Shown piece after piece: positions 53,518 to 62,349 of a DNA stretch of 64,000 nt (position 1 is its first letter; each line of letters begins with the position of its first letter). The notes beneath the pieces were generated by a model, which searched no databases, had not been told where the DNA came from, and was given only the letters and a program-made list of their open reading frames with translations. Source of the stretch: Mycolicibacterium aurum (GTDB lineage: Bacteria > Actinomycetota > Actinomycetes > Mycobacteriales > Mycobacteriaceae); the NCBI RefSeq assembly GCF_900637195.1, contig NZ_LR134356.1:1922001-1986000 (forward strand), in the 5' to 3' direction. Both the position numbers and the translations under genes were made by a program.

Positions 53518-55092
53518 TCAGTCGGCGCGTTCGTATAGTGCCCGCACTGTGGCGATGGTGTCCGCCTCGGCCGCACTCTTGTCGTCGCGGTAGCGAACCA
53601 CCCGCGCGAACCGCAGCGCCATCCCACCCGGATAGCGCGTCGAGGTCTGCAATCCGTCGAACGCGATCTCGACCACCTGCTCCGGCCGGACCGTGACGAC
53701 GTACCCGTCGGTCTTCCCGTCGTCTGATGTCGTGGCCGGGGCCGCTCCGTCCGCGAGCTCGAGGAACCGCTCCGTCTGCCACGCCAGCATCTCGTCGGTC
53801 ATTCCCTTGAACGTCTTGCCGAGCATGACGAACCCGCCGGTGTCGGGATCGCGGGCGCCGAGGTGGATGTTGGACAACTTGCCGGTGCGCCGACCCGAAC
53901 CCCACTCCACGGCGAGCACCACGAGGTCGAGGGTGTGCACGGGTTTGACCTTCAGCCAGCCCGCGCCGCGGCGCCCCGCCTCGTACGGCGCGGTTGGCGA
54001 CTTGGCCATCACACCCTCGTGGCCCGCGGCCAGCGTCGTGTCCAGGAATGCCTGCGCGGCGGCGGCATCGGAGCTCACGAGGCGGTCCACCCGCTGGGCC
54101 TGCGGCACGATCGCGTCGAGGCTGGCGATGCGCTCGGCGGCCGGCAGGTCGAGCAGGTCGACACCGTCGACGTGGAGCAGATCGAAGAAGAACACCGAGA
54201 GCTTCTGGGTGTCGGCGCCCGGTTCGCCGCCGCGACGGCCGAAGCGGGACGCGGTGATCTGGAAGCGGTGCGGACGTCCGTCCGGTCTCAATGCGATCGC
54301 CTCGGCATCGGCGATCAGATCGGTGACGGGGAGCGCCAGCGTCGCCTCGACCACCTCCGGCAGACGTGCCGTGACGTCGTCGAGGCTGCGCGTGTAGATC
54401 GACACCACGTCCCCTGCCCGGTGGATTTGAACCCGCGCGCCGTCGAGCTTCGCCTCGAACATGACGGGGCCGCCCAGGCGGTCGAGGGCGTCGGCGACGC
54501 CGGCCGCCGTCTGGGCGAGCATCGGCCCCACCGGCTTGCCGACCCGCAACGTGAACTGCTGCAGCGACTCTGCGCCACCGCTGAGCACCGCGGCGGCCAC
54601 CGCAGGCAGATCACCGCCGAGCATCGCGGCGCGCCGCACCGCCGCGGCGGGGACGTCGGCGGCCTTGGCGACGGCGTCGGCCATCACCCCGACCAACGCG
54701 CCCTGTCGTAGTTCGCCGGTGAGCAGCCGTCGCAGAAACGTCTGCTCGACGTCGGTGGCTGCGGCGAACAGTGTCGCGAGCAGATGGGCGCGACGCGCCT
54801 GCGAACCCTTACCCGACGTGCTTCCGATCTCGCTGAACCGGAGGTCGACCTCGGCGACGGTGAGGGACGGCTCCGCAGCCGCAGGGGGAGCGGACCGCAG
54901 CGACGCCCAACCGACACCGATCTGCCGTTGCGGCAGTTCACCGGAGAGCCAGGACACCACGATGCCGGGAAGCCGCGGGTCGTCGAGGGTGCCGGCGGTC
55001 CGGAGCAGGTCGGCGATGCGGGCGATCTTGGCCAGCCTGGCCGACGATGCCGCGACATCGGCCGAAGTCTGGGCAACGTCTACGAGCAGCAC
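53518..55092 (-). CDS. ligB: ATP-dependent DNA ligase (LigB type)
   Basis: This 524-residue ligase has nucleotidyltransferase motif I as FEAKLDGAR with the adenylated Lys215, then [17 protein letters not shown] (motif III region), HEGVMAKSP (motif IV) and [12 protein letters not shown] (motif V). An N-terminal DNA-binding domain covers about residues 1-190, and a C-terminal OB domain follows. Length and layout match mycobacterial LigB, a non-essential accessory ligase. The start is a GTG. It is upstream of cstA on the same strand, with 117 bases between that hold the CRP-like site. Confidence 0.92.
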   Translation of the reverse strand: MLLVDVAQTSADVAASSARLAKIARIADLLRTAGTLDDPRLPGIVVSWLSGELPQRQIGVGWASLRSAPPAAAEPSLTVAEVDLRFSEIGSTSGKGSQARRAHLLATLFAAATDVEQTFLRRLLTGELRQGALVGVMADAVAKAADVPAAAVRRAAMLGGDLPAVAAAVLSGGAESLQQFTLRVGKPVGPMLAQTAAGVADALDRLGGPVMFEAKLDGARVQIHRAGDVVSIYTRSLDDVTARLPEVVEATLALPVTDLIADAEAIALRPDGRPHRFQITASRFGRRGGEPGADTQKLSVFFFDLLHVDGVDLLDLPAAERIASLDAIVPQAQRVDRLVSSDAAAAQAFLDTTLAAGHEGVMAKSPTAPYEAGRRGAGWLKVKPVHTLDLVVLAVEWGSGRRTGKLSNIHLGARDPDTGGFVMLGKTFKGMTDEMLAWQTERFLELADGAAPATTSDDGKTDGYVVTVRPEQVVEIAFDGLQTSTRYPGGMALRFARVVRYRDDKSAAEADTIATVRALYERAD

Positions 55093-55140
55093 GTCACCAC
55101 CCTGACATCCGGCACCGACACCACCGATGCCGACGGGTCA

Positions 55141-56661
55141 CTACCGGACGGCGAACGTGATGGAGTGCCATCCCGTGGCGCCGTCGGGCACCGGGTCGGC
55201 ACGATCGGGGGTCTGCGTGTAGCCGGTGTTGTCGGTGGCGCGGACGGTGATCTTGTGGAACCCGGTGTCGGTGGCCTCCCAGGGGAAACTCCACAGCCGC
55301 CAGGTGTCGCCGGAGTACGCGTCGCCCAACTCGGCCTGCTGCCATTCGCCGTCGTCGATCTGCACCTCGACAGCGCGCACGCCGCGGTCCTGCGCCCAGG
55401 CCACACCGCCGAAGGTCACGGGACCCAGGGCGACGTCCTGGCCGCTGCGCGGGACGTCGATGCGCGACTCGGTCTTGATCGGTCCGCGCACGCCCCAGCC
55501 CAGCCGCGTCCAGTACGCCTCGGCGCGGTCGAACCGGGTCAGCTCCAGTGCGGTCACCCATTTGGTGGCCGACACATAGCCGTACAGGCCAGGCACCACG
55601 AGCCGTGCCGGATACCCGTGTTCGACCGGCAACGGTTGACCGTTCATGCCGATCGCGAGCATTGCGCCGTCATCTGTGAGTGCCTCCACCGGCGTGCCCG
55701 CGGTCCAGCCGTCCACCGACATCGACAACACCATGTCCGCATCCGGTTGGACACCGGCCTCGGCGAGCAGGTCACTCACGCGGTAGCCGGTCCACACGGC
55801 ATTCGAGATGAGCTCGCCGCCAACGGGGTTGGAGACACACGTCAACGTGACCACCCTCTCGACCACCTCGAAGCGCTCCAGGTCCTCGAACCGGTAGGTG
55901 ACCTCACGGTCGACCATGCCGTGGATGCGCAACTGCCAGTCGGTCCGGCTGACCTGTGGGACGGTCAGTGCCGTGTCGATGCGGTAGAAGTCGGCGTTGT
56001 CGGTGACGAAGGGCGGCAGCTCAACCCCGGCGGGCTGCACCGATGCAGGGATCGGCGGTGCCGCCTGCTTCGCCCGTGGCAACGCGAACGCCTGACGGTC
56101 ACCCGACACCGACGAGGTCAACCGGGTGACCACCACACCGACGACGCCGCTGGCCACGCCGGCGCCGAGCAGGCCGAGGGTCACCAGCGAAAGGCGCCTG
56201 CCCGTGTCCGTGTCCGAAGAATCGTCCTCGGTGTCGCGGAAGCGGTCGGACACCAGCAGGCGTAGCACCGCGACACCGCAGACGGCCCCCACGATCGTGG
56301 GAATCAGGTCGACGGCCGTCGCACCGGCCCGGGACAGCACCGCCGCGCACCCCACCCCGCCTGCGATCACGATCGCCGTGCTGCCGATCGGCCTCCGCTT
56401 GGTCTCGGCCATGCCTGCCACCGCGGCGATCACCGCGATCGCCAGCAGCACCGCCACCGTCAGGAACAACTTGTCGGCGGTGCCGAACGTGTCGATGGCC
56501 CATTCCTTGACGGGGCCCGGCGTCAGCGCGATGGCAGCGGAGCCGACGGCGGTCCGCACGTCGGCCTCCGGGCCGAACGCGGCTGCGACCAGTTGTGCGA
56601 CGCCGACAGCGACGGCCGCCGCGGCGACGCCGCCCATGGCCTTGGCTCCCAGCGTGGTCAT
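55141..56661 (-). CDS. Membrane-anchored sulfite oxidase-like molybdopterin protein
   Basis: This 506-residue protein joins an N-terminal membrane region of about five spans (AMGGVAAAAVAVGVAQLVAA, LFLTVAVLLAIAVIAAVAG and others) to a sulfite-oxidase-fold molybdopterin domain from about residue 240. The likely molybdenum ligand is the Cys in TLTCVSNPVGG. The C-terminal dimerisation domain has WAQDRGVRAVEVQIDDGEW. The ATG at 56661 has only a weak ribosome site; a GTG at 56685 is possible. No haem subunit is adjacent. Substrate unknown, perhaps a sulfoxide or a sulfite-like compound. Confidence 0.85.
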   Translation of the reverse strand: MTTLGAKAMGGVAAAAVAVGVAQLVAAAFGPEADVRTAVGSAAIALTPGPVKEWAIDTFGTADKLFLTVAVLLAIAVIAAVAGMAETKRRPIGSTAIVIAGGVGCAAVLSRAGATAVDLIPTIVGAVCGVAVLRLLVSDRFRDTEDDSSDTDTGRRLSLVTLGLLGAGVASGVVGVVVTRLTSSVSGDRQAFALPRAKQAAPPIPASVQPAGVELPPFVTDNADFYRIDTALTVPQVSRTDWQLRIHGMVDREVTYRFEDLERFEVVERVVTLTCVSNPVGGELISNAVWTGYRVSDLLAEAGVQPDADMVLSMSVDGWTAGTPVEALTDDGAMLAIGMNGQPLPVEHGYPARLVVPGLYGYVSATKWVTALELTRFDRAEAYWTRLGWGVRGPIKTESRIDVPRSGQDVALGPVTFGGVAWAQDRGVRAVEVQIDDGEWQQAELGDAYSGDTWRLWSFPWEATDTGFHKITVRATDNTGYTQTPDRADPVPDGATGWHSITFAVR

Positions 56662-56790
56662 ACGGCCAACGCTACCGTCGCGCACAGCCCGAAACCCTTA
56701 CCGAAAGATGTCATCCGCTAGGTTGCTTGTGGGCTTTACAGATTGACCGTTACTTGGAAAGTTCCGTGACACGGCGTGAAAGGTAGGCAC

Positions 56791-57558
56791 ATGGAGATCG
56801 AGGGCAAGAAGGCCATCATCGTGGGTGGTGCATCGGGCTTCGGGCGGGCCACCGCCGAAGCTCTGGCCAAGCGCGGTGCCAGCGTGGCGGTACTGGACCG
56901 TCCGCAGTCCAAGGGCGGCGAGGTCGCCGACCAGATCGGCGGCACATTCCACGAAGTCGACATCACCGACTTCGATGGCACCGAGGCTGTGCTGAACGCG
57001 GCCGTCGACGGCCTCGGGGGACTGCACATCGCGGTGACGACCGCCGGCGGCGGCATCGCCGAGCGCACCATCAAGAAGGACGGCCCCCACAGCCTCGACT
57101 CGTTCCGCAAGAGCATCGACCTCAACCTGATCGGCACGTTCAACATCAGCCGGCTCGCCGCGTGGCACATGTCGAAGAACGAACCAGTCGACGACGAGGC
57201 CGAAGAGCGCGGCGTCATCATCAACACCGCGTCGATCGCGGCGTTCGAAGGCCAGATCGGGCAGCTGGCCTACACCGCGTCGAAGGCCGCCATCGCCGGC
57301 ATGTGCCTCACGATGGCCCGGGATCTCGGCAGCTTGGGTATCCGGGCGCTCGCGATCGCGCCGAGCCTGTTCGCAACCGGCCTCACCGAAGGCATCCCGG
57401 ACGAATTCGCCTCGGTACTGACCAAAGACGCGGCGTTCCCGAAGCGGCTCGGCAAGCCTGAGGAGTACGCCAAGCTCGCGGTCGCGATCGTCGAGAACCC
57501 GATGCTCAACGGGCAGTGCGTGCGCCTGGACGCCGGGCAGCGATTCGCCCCCAAGTAA
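56791..57558 (+). CDS. Short-chain dehydrogenase (HSD10-like)
   Basis: This 255-residue SDR has the nucleotide loop GGASGFGRATAEALA and an Asp in VLDRPQSKG that favours NAD. NTASIAAFEGQIGQLAYTASK contains the catalytic Ser, Tyr and Lys. It resembles type II 3-hydroxyacyl-CoA dehydrogenases. The ATG at 56791 follows AAAGG by eight bases. It is divergent from the sulfite oxidase-like gene and is separated from poxB by the palindromic repeat. It could oxidise 3-hydroxyacyl-CoA in fatty acid or sterol breakdown. Confidence 0.88.
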   Translation: MEIEGKKAIIVGGASGFGRATAEALAKRGASVAVLDRPQSKGGEVADQIGGTFHEVDITDFDGTEAVLNAAVDGLGGLHIAVTTAGGGIAERTIKKDGPHSLDSFRKSIDLNLIGTFNISRLAAWHMSKNEPVDDEAEERGVIINTASIAAFEGQIGQLAYTASKAAIAGMCLTMARDLGSLGIRALAIAPSLFATGLTEGIPDEFASVLTKDAAFPKRLGKPEEYAKLAVAIVENPMLNGQCVRLDAGQRFAPK

Positions 57559-57564
57559 ACCCGT

Positions 57565-57613
57565 GATTTCGGTGTAGTTGGTCACGCTGGGCGCGACCAA
57601 CTACACCGAAATC
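57565..57613. repeat. Palindromic intergenic repeat, copy 2
   Basis: Arms GATTTCGGTGTAGTTGGTC (57565-57583) and GACCAACTACACCGAAATC (57595-57613) form a perfect 19-base-pair stem around ACGCTGGGCGC. It starts six bases after the SDR stop and ends 18 bases before the poxB start. It could act as a terminator for the SDR transcript. Copy 1 is at 45686. Confidence 0.85.
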
Positions 57614-57631
57614 GCCAGTAGGGTGGGCGAG

Positions 57632-59368
57632 ATGGCCACCGTCGCTGATCACGTCATCGAGACCCTTCGCACGAGTGGGATCCGGCGGGTCTACGGCCTG
57701 CCCGGGGACAGCCTCAACGGATTCACCGACGCACTGCGCCGTGACGGCGCTCTGACGTGGGAGCACGTCCGCCACGAGGAGACAGCGGCGTTCGCCGCGG
57801 CGGCCGACGCGGCGCTGACGGGGCAGCTGGCGGTGTGCGCAGGCAGCTGCGGACCCGGCAACCTCCATCTGATCAACGGCCTGTTCGACGCGAACCGCAG
57901 CCGGGTCCCGGTGCTGGCGATCGCCGCACACATCCCGCGCAGCGAGATCGGCTCCGAATACTTCCAGGAGACCCATCCGCAGGAACTCTTCCGCGAGTGC
58001 AGCGTGTACTGCGAAATGGTCAGTACCGCCGAGATGTTGCCCCGCATCCTCCACATGGCAATGCGGACGGCGGTCGAGGAGCGCGGCGTCGCGGTGGTTG
58101 TCGTTCCGGGCGAGATCTTCTCGGCGAAGGCGGACGGGACAGGGTGGCAGACCCGGCCTGTCGTCGCCGCACGGTCGGTGGTGCGCCCCGACGATGCGTC
58201 GCTGCGCGAGGCCGCCGCGCTGCTCAACGAGGCCAGCGCCGTCACGATCCTCGGCGGGGCCGGCGTCGAAGGCGCCCACGACGCCCTCGTCCAGCTCGCC
58301 GCGACCCTGAACTCCCCGGTGGTACATGCGCTGCGCGGCAAGGAGTTCATCGAATACGACAACCCCTACGACGTCGGCATGACCGGGCTGCTCGGATTCG
58401 CTTCCGGCTACAAGGCCATCAAGGAAGCCGACACACTGCTGATGCTCGGTACCGATTTCCCCTATCAGCAGTTCTATCCCGCGCACGCAAAGGTCATCCA
58501 GGTCGATATCCGCGGCAGGCATCTGGGCCGCCGCACGCCCGTCGACCTCGGGCTCGTCGGCACGGTCGCCGACACCCTGGCCGCCCTGCAGCCGATGCTG
58601 CGGCAGAAAACCGACAGCGCCCATCTCGACCGCGCCCTCAAGCATTACCGCAAGACCCGCAAGACGCTCGACGACCTCGCCGTCAACGACCGTGACAAGA
58701 CCCCGATCCGGCCGGAATACGTTGCGGGACTTGTCGATAAGTTGGCCTCCGACGATGCCGTGTTCACCGCCGACGTGGGGTCGCCCGTGGTGTGGGCGGC
58801 CCGCTACCTGAGGATGAACGGCAGGCGCAGGCTCATCGGATCGTTCAACCACGGCACCATGGCCAACGCGCTGCCGCACGCCATCGGCGCGCAAACCGCA
58901 TTCCCGCAGCGGCAGGTGGTCGCGCTGGCCGGCGACGGTGGACTGACCATGTTGTTCGGCGAGCTGATCACTCTGATCCAGAATCGGCTGCCGGTCAAGG
59001 TCGTGGTCTTCAACAACTCGTCGCTGAATTTCGTCGAGCTCGAGATGAAGGCCGCGGGAATCGTCAACTTCGGCACCGACCTGACCAACCCCGACTTCGC
59101 CGCCGTCGCACGGGCGATGGGCGTTTTCGGTAGGCGCGTCGAACGGCCCGACGAACTGGAATCGGCACTGGCCGACGCGTTCGCCACCGACGGGCCGGCC
59201 GTGATCGACGTCGTCACCGCCCGGCAGGAACTCTCGATTCCGCCGACGATCACCGCCGAACAGGCCAAGGGCTTCTCGCTGTATGCGATCAGAACCATCC
59301 TCGCGGGACGTGGCGACGAGCTGCTCGATCTCGTCAGCACCAACGTGGCCCGGCGCATCCTGGACTGA
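57632..59368 (+). CDS. poxB: Pyruvate oxidase/dehydrogenase-like ThDP enzyme
   Basis: This 578-residue thiamine diphosphate enzyme has the activating Glu in HVRHEETAAFAAAA and a central FAD/nucleotide-type domain. The ThDP motif is GDGGLTMLFGELITLIQNRLPVKVVVFNN near residue 435, and the C-terminal part is about 40 residues. This fits PoxB, which decarboxylates pyruvate to acetate and passes electrons to quinone. The ATG at 57632 is chosen because the upstream extension is encoded by the palindromic repeat. Other ThDP oxidases are possible. Confidence 0.82.
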   Translation: MATVADHVIETLRTSGIRRVYGLPGDSLNGFTDALRRDGALTWEHVRHEETAAFAAAADAALTGQLAVCAGSCGPGNLHLINGLFDANRSRVPVLAIAAHIPRSEIGSEYFQETHPQELFRECSVYCEMVSTAEMLPRILHMAMRTAVEERGVAVVVVPGEIFSAKADGTGWQTRPVVAARSVVRPDDASLREAAALLNEASAVTILGGAGVEGAHDALVQLAATLNSPVVHALRGKEFIEYDNPYDVGMTGLLGFASGYKAIKEADTLLMLGTDFPYQQFYPAHAKVIQVDIRGRHLGRRTPVDLGLVGTVADTLAALQPMLRQKTDSAHLDRALKHYRKTRKTLDDLAVNDRDKTPIRPEYVAGLVDKLASDDAVFTADVGSPVVWAARYLRMNGRRRLIGSFNHGTMANALPHAIGAQTAFPQRQVVALAGDGGLTMLFGELITLIQNRLPVKVVVFNNSSLNFVELEMKAAGIVNFGTDLTNPDFAAVARAMGVFGRRVERPDELESALADAFATDGPAVIDVVTARQELSIPPTITAEQAKGFSLYAIRTILAGRGDELLDLVSTNVARRILD

Positions 59369-59431
59369 GAGCGCGGGCACGGCACCGGCGAATCCGCGAC
59401 CGGCGTGCGTCTGACCTGACACGATGGCGGC

Positions 59432-60484
59432 ATGCCCGTCGACGTGACGCTGACCGAGACCGACATCGAGGCGCTGCAGAATTGGCTGCGCCGGACCGGA
59501 ATCGGATCGGCGGTCGCCGGCGTCGAACCCCTGACCGGCGGCTCGCAGAACATCGTCGTGCGCCTGAGCGTGGATGGTCGTCCGATGGTGCTGCGTCGTC
59601 CGCCGCCCCATCCGCGGCCCACGAGCGACAACACGATGCGGCGTGAGATCGCGGTGCTGCACACGCTCAAGGGCACGGACGTGCCGCACCCCGAGTTGAT
59701 CGCGGGGTGCGAGGATCTCGACGTCCTCGGGGTGGTGTTCTACCTGATGGAGGCCGTCGACGGGTTCAACCCGGGCACCGATACCGACGAGCACTACGTG
59801 CGTGACGCCGCGATGCGCCACCAGGTGGGTCTGTCGTATGCGGCCAGCCTGGCGCGGCTGGGGCGGGTGGCCTGGGAGGGTAGCCCGCTGGCCGCGATCA
59901 AACGGCCGGGATCCTTTCTGGCGCGCCAGGTTCCGCAATTCATGCGGTTGCTCGAAAGCTACCGGCATGAGCATTACGCACCCGAGTCCTTTCCGTCGGT
60001 ACACGTGCTCGCCGACTGGCTGGAGGCGCAGCGCCCTGCCGACACCGAGCCCGGCATCATGCACGGCGACTGCCATCTCAACAACGTGCTGCTCCGGCGG
60101 GACGCCCCCGAGCTGGCCGCGTTCATCGACTGGGAGATGTGTACGGTCGGCGACCCGCTGCTCGACCTCGGGTGGATGTTGGTCTGCTGGCCGGACGGCC
60201 CCAATCCCATCGATGCCGGCTCCGCGCTGGCCGCGCTCGGCGGCCTCGCGTCGCGCGCCGAGCTGATCGAGGCCTACCTGGCCGCCGACGGCCGACGCAC
60301 GTCGCGGCTGGACTGGTACGTCGCGATGGCCTGCTTCAAGCTGGCGATCGTCATCGAGGGCACCTGGTCGCGATACCTGGCCGGGCAGGCCAGCGCGGAG
60401 GCCGGGGAGCGGCTGCACGCCTCGGCGGAGAATCTGATCGAGCTGGGCACCCGGGTGTCTCGGGGCGACAACCCGTTCGTGTGA
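59432..60484 (+). CDS. Phosphotransferase-fold protein (ACAD10/11 N-domain type)
   Basis: This 350-residue protein has the aminoglycoside-phosphotransferase fold. Signs are LTGGSQNIVVRLSVDGRPMVLRRPP for the nucleotide loop, the catalytic HGDCHLNNVLL near residue 210, and FIDWEMCTVGDPLLDLGWML with the metal-binding Asp. In mycobacteria such proteins are often called FadE36-like because the fold occurs in human ACAD10/11, which phosphorylate hydroxyacyl-CoA. A role in 4-hydroxy acid catabolism is therefore plausible, antibiotic resistance less so. It is convergent with the TauE-like gene, with stops adjacent. Confidence 0.82.
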   Translation: MPVDVTLTETDIEALQNWLRRTGIGSAVAGVEPLTGGSQNIVVRLSVDGRPMVLRRPPPHPRPTSDNTMRREIAVLHTLKGTDVPHPELIAGCEDLDVLGVVFYLMEAVDGFNPGTDTDEHYVRDAAMRHQVGLSYAASLARLGRVAWEGSPLAAIKRPGSFLARQVPQFMRLLESYRHEHYAPESFPSVHVLADWLEAQRPADTEPGIMHGDCHLNNVLLRRDAPELAAFIDWEMCTVGDPLLDLGWMLVCWPDGPNPIDAGSALAALGGLASRAELIEAYLAADGRRTSRLDWYVAMACFKLAIVIEGTWSRYLAGQASAEAGERLHASAENLIELGTRVSRGDNPFV

Positions 60485-61249
60485 TCAGCGGTAGGCGTCG
60501 ACGCCGAGCTTGACCGCCAGCGCGAGTCCCGCGACACCGATCGCGATCCTGATCGGCTTGTCCGGCCCATGCCTAACGACGAGCGGACCGAGGCGGCCAC
60601 CGAGTAGACAGCCGACGCCCAGTGCCGCCACTGCGGGCCATTGCACCGGCGCCACCACGGCGAAGATCAGCGCCGCGATACCGTTCGCCGCGCCGAGGAC
60701 GACATTCTTGCTGGCGTTGGCGCGGGGGAGCTTCGCGCCGCCGATGCGCAGAAACAGGGCCAGCAGCAGCACACCGGCCGCGGCACCGAAATAGCCGCCG
60801 TAGATGCACACGGCGAACACCGCGGCGCCCTGCAGCACCATCGTGGCCACGTGCCGGTGGTGCGTGGCCACCCGCGCCGACTGCGTCGGCCGCACCGGGA
60901 TCAGGATCGTCACCGCGGCGAACGCGAGCAGAACCGGCACCAGTTTCTCGAAGCCCTCCGCGGGGGTCGACAGCAGCAGCGCGGCACCGGTCACGCCGCC
61001 CACGGCCGCGAACGGCAGGATGCGGGTGAGCAGTTCGCGCTGGCCCGCCAGCTCGGGCCGCGATCCCCACACGGAACCGACGCTGGAGAACACCAGCGCG
61101 ACGGTGTTGGTCACGTTGGCGGTCACCGGGGGCAATCCGGCCAACAGCAGGGCCGGATAGGTCGCCACCGACGCCAGGCCCGCGATGCTTCCGGTCAGTC
61201 CGCCGAGGACGCCGGCGCCGAACAGCAGCACCGCGTACGACCAGGACAC
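60485..61249 (-). CDS. TauE/SafE-family membrane permease
   Basis: This 254-residue membrane protein has about eight hydrophobic spans in two related halves (AVLLFGAGVLGGLTGSIAGLAS, and VCIYGGYFGAAAGVLLLALFL in the second half). That is the TauE/SafE (DUF81) layout for export of sulfite, sulfoacetate or related anions. I chose the GTG at 61249 just before the first span; the frame stays open to an ATG at 61329, but that would add a polar extension and collide with the divergent leader. Substrate is unknown. Confidence 0.82.
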   Translation of the reverse strand: MSWSYAVLLFGAGVLGGLTGSIAGLASVATYPALLLAGLPPVTANVTNTVALVFSSVGSVWGSRPELAGQRELLTRILPFAAVGGVTGAALLLSTPAEGFEKLVPVLLAFAAVTILIPVRPTQSARVATHHRHVATMVLQGAAVFAVCIYGGYFGAAAGVLLLALFLRIGGAKLPRANASKNVVLGAANGIAALIFAVVAPVQWPAVAALGVGCLLGGRLGPLVVRHGPDKPIRIAIGVAGLALAVKLGVDAYR

Positions 61250-61337
61250 CGCAACATTGTGCCCGCTGTCGACGGGGCGCCCGACCAGGGCGATATCTGT
61301 TTGCGCGAAGCGTTGCGGGAGGTCTAGCATCGCTGAC

Positions 61338-61379
61338 GTGCCGAGGCGACTCGTAGTAGCAACCCGCAGCGGGGTCTGA
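61338..61379 (+). CDS. Possible 13-codon leader peptide
   Basis: A GTG at 61338 begins VPRRLVVATRSGV followed by TGA. Codons for Leu, Val, Val sit at 61350-61358, right at the base of the hairpin at 61356-61413. A GGGAGG run lies 15 bases upstream, longer than ideal. The arrangement is that of branched-chain amino acid attenuators, in which stalling on Leu/Val codons changes downstream folding. No homologue comparison was possible. Confidence 0.45.
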   Translation: MPRRLVVATRSGV

Positions 61380-61413
61380 TCCTGACCGACCCCTCGCTGT
61401 GGGTCGTCGCTAC
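61356..61413 (+). promoter_or_regulatory. Large hairpin, probable attenuator
   Basis: The left arm at 61356-61376 (from GTAGC to GGGGTC) pairs over its full 21 bases with the right arm at 61388-61413 (from GACCCC to GCTAC). One G-U pair is needed, and three small bulges occur only on the right arm. The loop holds the leader stop codon. No T-run follows, as is usual in mycobacteria. It lies 38 bases before the start of the LeuA-domain gene. Confidence 0.6.
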
Positions 61414-61451
61414 TCCGTCGGTCGCTTCCTGTCAGATCAGAAGGCCGGCAC

Positions 61452-61952
61452 ATGACCTCTCGATTCGCCACTGGACACCTCGCGTCGCCGTTGAGCTTCG
61501 CGGCACACGTGGACGGTCCCATACCGCGCGACCTGCGTGAGGAGGCCGACATGACGCCCTTCGACGATTTCTTCGACCAGTACGGGCCCGCGAACGGCCC
61601 TGTCCGGCTTGGCCAGTGGTCCTGCACCGATGCCGAGCGCCCGTCCGGACGGCTGGGTCCACAGGCGCGCAACTACCAGGCCACCCTGGCCGTCGGCGAC
61701 CGGATCGGCACCTCACGTGCCGCGGCGTGCGGACCGGTGGCAGCGTTGACGGAAATGCTCTACGAGCGTGGGTTCGCCATCGAGATGACGGCATTCCACC
61801 AGATTCCCGCAGGCCACCACACCGCGACGTTCATCCGCGGCAGCGACGGTGGCCGCAACGAGTGGGCGATGGGGTGGTCGCAGGATCCGACGGAGTCGGC
61901 GCTGCGCGCAGTCATCGCCTGCGCGAACCGGCTCAGCGCCACCGGCGCCTAG
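61452..61952 (+). CDS. Stand-alone LeuA regulatory (dimer) domain protein
   Basis: This 166-residue protein resembles only the C-terminal allosteric domain of 2-isopropylmalate synthase. It runs from FDDFFDQYGPANGPVRLGQW through RNYQATLAVGDRIGTSRAAACGPVAALTEML to the end EWAMGWSQDPTESALRAVIACANRL. That domain binds leucine in LeuA. No catalytic barrel is present. The ATG at 61452 has AGAAGG seven bases upstream; a second ATG at 61551 with GAGGAGG is also credible and would give 133 residues starting at the domain edge. A leader and hairpin precede it. It may sense leucine or modulate LeuA, but that is inference. Confidence 0.72.
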   Translation: MTSRFATGHLASPLSFAAHVDGPIPRDLREEADMTPFDDFFDQYGPANGPVRLGQWSCTDAERPSGRLGPQARNYQATLAVGDRIGTSRAAACGPVAALTEMLYERGFAIEMTAFHQIPAGHHTATFIRGSDGGRNEWAMGWSQDPTESALRAVIACANRLSATGA

Positions 61953-62344
61953 AGGGTCCCGGGCGGCGGGGGCGGCTTCGTCAACGCCCACGCACCGAAC
62001 GCCACCGCCGCGGCGGGGACGCCCATCATCGCGGCGGCGCTGACACGGCGAACATCGTTGCGGCCCAGCGCACCTGCCGCGCCGTCGGCGACGTCGCAGG
62101 CCAGCCCGACACCGGCCCAGGTGCGGCGGCGCGGCCCGGTCGAGGTGACCGTGCCCAGCCCGATGAGCACATCCCGCACGCCGAACAGCCGCCACAGGTA
62201 CCGAGCCTGACCCTCGGGGGCAGGAAAACCGAACAGCGTCGCGGCGGTGTCCGGCCTGGTCCAGGCGAGCGCGCCGATGCCGATGCGCATGGCCGCCAGG
62301 GACACCAGGCCGACGTTGGCGGTACGTGCGGGGGAGTGCGGCAC
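61949..62344 (-). CDS. Small integral membrane protein (DUF4267-like)
   Basis: This 131-residue protein has about four weak hydrophobic segments (VGLVSLAAMRIGIGALAW, LFGVRDVLIGLGTV, VGLACDVADGAAGAL, AAMMGVPAAAVAFGAWAL) and a Pro-rich end. It resembles DUF4267-type proteins of unknown function. The GTG at 62344 lies five bases after the P450 stop on the same strand, so it is probably co-transcribed. Its stop overlaps the convergent LeuA-domain gene by four bases. An internal ATG at 62281 is possible but would lose the first span. Confidence 0.65.
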   Translation of the reverse strand: MPHSPARTANVGLVSLAAMRIGIGALAWTRPDTAATLFGFPAPEGQARYLWRLFGVRDVLIGLGTVTSTGPRRRTWAGVGLACDVADGAAGALGRNDVRRVSAAAMMGVPAAAVAFGAWALTKPPPPPGTL

Positions 62345-62349
62345 GGGCG

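Noticed and set aside
57578..57631. N-terminal extension of PoxB from 57578
   Set aside because: It would be encoded by the palindromic repeat, and homologous PoxB proteins start near the MATVADHV position.
57506..60418. 970-codon open frame on the minus strand
   Set aside because: It lies opposite poxB and the phosphotransferase-like gene, both with clear motifs; the predicted protein has no fold-like pattern.
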